This document shows positions 4,910 through 5,718 of a DNA stretch of 5,718 nt, in pieces; the stretch's first letter is position 1, and each line of letters opens with the position of its first letter. The stretch comes from Solobacterium sp. (GTDB taxonomy: Bacteria > Bacillota_I > Bacilli_A > Erysipelotrichales > Erysipelotrichaceae). The notes below the pieces were generated by a model. That model ran no database searches. It worked only from the letters and a program-made list of their open reading frames with translations, and had not been told where the DNA came from. Position numbers and translations under genes: made by a program. The stretch spans positions 1 to 5,718 of the forward strand of contig JAEEPV010000111.1 in the NCBI GenBank assembly GCA_016284975.1. Reading direction: 5' to 3'.

Positions 4910-5104
4910 TCAGAAACAATCAGTGGAATCCGATAGCCGAAACGAGGTGTCTTCCCCGCTTCCCGTCGATTTTTCCTCTTCTTCTCTGTTCCCTCCCGTA
5001 TTGCACATGGTGAGGCTCAGTACCATCAGAATCACAATGATAAATGACAGTTTGCTTTTCAGATTCTGTTCTTCTGCTTTCGTAGGTATTCGTTTCTTAC
5101 TCAT
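4910..5104 (-). CDS. Small single-helix membrane protein
   Basis: This is a 64-residue protein of unrecognised family. A basic, hydrophilic N-terminus (MSKKRIPTKAEEQNLKSK) precedes one hydrophobic segment at about 19-33 (LSFIIVILMVLSLTM). A polar acidic tail follows, with EEEE at 41-44, Ser/Thr-rich sequence and a terminal DCF. Positive charge before the helix predicts the N-terminus inside and the tail outside. Cys34 directly follows the helix, but LTMC is a poor lipobox, so a lipoprotein is doubtful. The ATG at 5104 is chosen because AGGAA lies about seven bases upstream; an upstream TTG at 5140 has no such support. The gene is co-oriented with the leader-peptide genes and lies upstream of them. 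A role such as immunity or accessory factor is possible from position alone. Confidence 0.5.
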   Translation of the reverse strand: MSKKRIPTKAEEQNLKSKLSFIIVILMVLSLTMCNTGGNREEEEKSTGSGEDTSFRLSDSTDCF

Positions 5105-5146
5105 AGTTTTTTCCTGATATTTACTCCTTCTTCTCACCAACCGTAA

Positions 5147-5176
5147 TTCATAAGAGGCTTACAGCCGGCTCATCAA
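5147..5176 (-). promoter_or_regulatory. Possible promoter of the small membrane protein gene
   Basis: TTGATG (5176-5171) and TATGAA (5152-5147) on the minus strand are separated by 18 bp. Each matches the consensus at four of six positions, and they lie about 45 bases ahead of the ATG at 5104. The rest of the 5105-5262 gap holds no gene or strong hairpin that I can see. Confidence 0.3.
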
Positions 5177-5262
5177 ATCTGCCTCCTGGATCATTCCTCT
5201 TACTCCATAGGTACAGGAAGAGATGGTTTTTTACGTATCCTCATCCCAGTGGATATCGGGTG

Positions 5263-5718
5263 TTATCGCTTAATATCATAATTCATATTCATGAGATTCC
5301 GGATCATCTGTGCATCATCTGTAATGTTTCCATCTCCGTGGATCGTATGTTTGATCACACTGCTGGCAACCGCAAAATTAACCATATCGATCGGTTCGTA
5401 TCCGTTCATCATTGCATAGATGAGTCCGCTGGCAAATGCATCTCCGCCGCCGACCCGATCCAGAATATTAAACGTGAACATTTTGCTTTCATAAGTCTGT
5501 CCTTCATACCAGAGATATGCTTTCAGACTGTTCTCACTTCCGGAATATGCATACCGTACATGTCTTGCGATGCAACGGATGTTCGGATAACGCTTCACAA
5601 ATTCCTGAAATACCGCTTTCTGCTGTTCATAATCCGGCTGCAGGGGAACACCTTCTTTTACATCCCCGTTGGAAGGATCATTTTCATCTTACCACAGATG
5701 ATACGGCTCAATTCCAAG
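5263..5718 (-). pseudogene. kdgK: PfkB-family sugar kinase, KDG kinase type, with in-frame stop (partial)
   Basis: The frame shows the C-terminal half of a ribokinase/PfkB-family kinase, most like 2-keto-3-deoxygluconate kinase, which phosphorylates KDG in uronate breakdown. Signature 2 is present as ILDRVGGGDAFASGLIY, with the catalytic Asp in GGGDAF. The preceding CIARHVRYAYSGSENSLKAY and the following VIKHTIHGDGN also fit the KDG kinase group. Read from the window edge, the frame gives LGIEPYHLW, then TAA (5689-5691), then DENDPSNGDVKEG. Family-like sequence continues on both sides of the stop, so a single-base change, for example GAA or AAA to TAA, most simply explains it. A GTG at 5598 could start only a truncated, inactive piece. 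The N-terminal half is outside the window. The enzyme class is secure; KDG as substrate is likely. Confidence 0.8.

Noticed and set aside
5105..5140. TTG/GTG start giving a 76-residue version of the small membrane protein
   Set aside because: No suitable ribosome binding site precedes it, and the ATG at 5104 has a well-spaced AGGAA.
1..5718. CRISPR array
   Set aside because: No regularly spaced direct repeats are present; the only long repeat pair is the duplicated promoter-leader block.

Overview
The window reads like an accessory stretch of a Bacillota (Firmicutes) chromosome. Supporting signs are strong AGGAGG-type ribosome binding sites, TATAAT-type promoters, a UPF0397/ECF transporter S component, a dCache-GGDEF enzyme, double-glycine leader peptides and a KDG-kinase-type sugar kinase. 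A Clostridia or Erysipelotrichia host is plausible, but this is inferred from gene style only. Composition is moderate GC in the housekeeping-like genes and more AT-rich in the peptide region around 3.4-5.1 kb.

Left part (1-2798). The window opens inside one end of an IS3-family-like insertion sequence (1-141, transposase start on the minus strand). Its ribosome binding site lies inside a perfect 11-bp hairpin. Next, on the minus strand, is a UPF0397 membrane S component of an ECF vitamin transporter (185-742). Across a 94-bp divergent intergenic region lies kptA (837-1376, +), an NAD-dependent RNA 2'-phosphotransferase. It converges, with no spacer, on a membrane-bound dCache-GGDEF diguanylate cyclase (1377-2798, -).

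Middle (2799-3398). Upstream of the cyclase is a 45-nt imperfect hairpin that resembles an IS200/IS605 right end. It abuts a headless C-terminal protein fragment (about 2976-3254, +) carrying an RNQSNH motif (R-x4-H). This fits a decayed HEPN ribonuclease of the CARF-HEPN Csm6/Csx1 kind, but that identity is tentative. A bidirectional terminator follows.

Right part (3399-5718, all minus). Three small genes encode proteins with bacteriocin-type double-glycine leaders (ELxxVxGG). Two of them, of 103 and 100 aa, are tandem paralogues. Their promoter, ribosome binding site and leader are nearly identical (about ten mismatches and one indel over 127 bp), while only about half of the core residues match. 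Both carry the same palindrome (GGATTT-TC-AAATCC) at the -35 position of a TATAAT promoter. This suggests a co-regulated, exported, diversifying peptide family. A third leader peptide has an unrelated core, and a small one-helix membrane protein lies upstream. No processing transporter, modifying enzyme or CRISPR array is visible. The window ends in a KDG-kinase-type pfkB gene (kdgK) that has an in-frame TAA and looks like a pseudogene.

The best candidate for something undescribed is the family of large double-glycine-leader proteins with a VERW-x-W-x-VMG core signature and its shared operator-like palindrome.
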